This document shows positions 7,664 through 7,753 of a DNA stretch of 7,753 nt, one piece after another (the stretch's first letter is position 1; each line of letters begins with the position of its first letter). The DNA is from Pseudomonadota bacterium. Lineage in GTDB: Bacteria > Pseudomonadota > Gammaproteobacteria > Xanthomonadales > Xanthomonadaceae. Location: positions 1-7,753 of the forward strand of contig JAFAFD010000449.1 in NCBI GenBank assembly GCA_023423675.1, given 5' to 3'. Below the pieces are notes generated by a model. It had not been told where the DNA came from. It was given only the letters and a program-made list of their open reading frames with translations, and did not search any database. A program made the translations under genes and the position numbers.

Positions 7664-7696
7664 GGTCGGATCCCTTTCCGACCAAACGGGATCCGA
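7664..7696. repeat. Hairpin-forming inverted repeat downstream of parC, possible terminator or intergenic repeat
   Basis: TCGGATCCC (7666-7674) and GGGATCCGA (7688-7696) are perfect 9-base inverted copies around 13 bases. Within them, GGTCGGA (7664-7670) and TCCGACC (7677-7683) form a second, mutually exclusive 7-base stem. The element begins 10 bases after the parC stop. It could end parC transcription or protect its 3' end, but no T tract follows on either strand, so a standard intrinsic terminator is doubtful. The arrangement resembles GGATCC-containing palindromic repeats I recall between Stenotrophomonas genes; that link is from memory. Confidence 0.5.
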
Positions 7697-7753
7697 TTAT
7701 CGAGCCGAATCATGTACTCACTTGAAAATCTATCATCACCAGATGAATGATGG
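7697..7753. other. AT-rich intergenic tail, no gene recognised
   Basis: Base composition drops clearly from the GC-rich coding sequence to an AT-rich stretch up to the window edge. I see no complete reading frame, RNA gene or convincing promoter. It is probably the start of an intergenic spacer; a gene could begin just beyond the edge. Confidence 0.4.

Noticed and set aside
5269..7713. An open frame of 814 codons antisense to parC
   Set aside because: It is opposite the full length of a clear parC, has Gln/His/Val/Arg-rich composition typical of antisense frames in high-GC DNA, and shows no domain. It is a codon-bias shadow.
7733..7746. Small inverted repeat TCATC-ACCA-GATGA near the right edge
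   Set aside because: Five-base arms in simple AT-rich sequence with no nearby gene; not distinguishable from chance.
1..7753. CRISPR, toxin-antitoxin, phage or insertion-sequence content
   Set aside because: No spaced direct repeats, no small paired genes and no transposase, integrase or terminal repeats are visible; all coding space is taken by five standard chromosomal genes and the emrB fragment.

Overview
The window looks like chromosomal DNA of a high-GC gammaproteobacterium of the Xanthomonadaceae, most likely Stenotrophomonas (maltophilia group). The basis is the strongly GC-biased third codon positions, a ParC very close to the E. coli protein but with its own N-terminus, and the gene order marR-type regulator / outer-membrane lipoprotein / HlyD-type adaptor / DHA2 transporter, which matches the emrRCAB efflux operon known from S. 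maltophilia. No database search was possible, so the genus is an inference.

Layout. Positions 1-4297 (minus strand, read right to left) hold a tightly packed operon: emrR (MarR repressor, 3854-4297), emrC (TolC/NodT-type outer-membrane lipoprotein, 2364-3857), emrA (periplasmic adaptor, 1174-2352) and emrB (14-helix DHA2 antiporter, cut off by the left window edge after 388 codons). emrR and emrC overlap by 4 bases (ATGA); the other junctions are 11 and 7 bases. Together they would form a complete inner membrane-periplasm-outer membrane pump under its own repressor.

Positions 4298-4522 form the divergent control region between emrR and an AraC-family regulator on the plus strand (4523-5350, possibly starting at 4442). 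This short, relatively AT-rich stretch holds three perfect inverted repeats, an A8 tract and a good plus-strand -10 box. A clear sigma70-like promoter (TTGGCA-16 bp-GATAAT) lies across the 3' end of the AraC gene and should drive parC (5410-7653), the topoisomerase IV A subunit. parC is complete and carries the wild-type Ser and Glu at the main quinolone-resistance positions. After parC lies a hairpin-forming inverted repeat (7664-7696) and then a short AT-rich tail with no recognisable gene.

How the genes relate. emrRCAB is a self-regulated export unit for hydrophobic toxicants. The AraC gene is divergent to it and could share its control region. parC is an unrelated housekeeping gene, although it is a quinolone target lying beside a pump reported to handle some quinolones. 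No stretch over 300 bases lacks a gene. There are no tRNA or rRNA genes, CRISPR arrays, transposases or phage genes. I found no convincing novel multi-gene system; the most interesting parts are the stacked palindromes at 4322-4375, the unassigned AraC regulator and the 3' repeat after parC.
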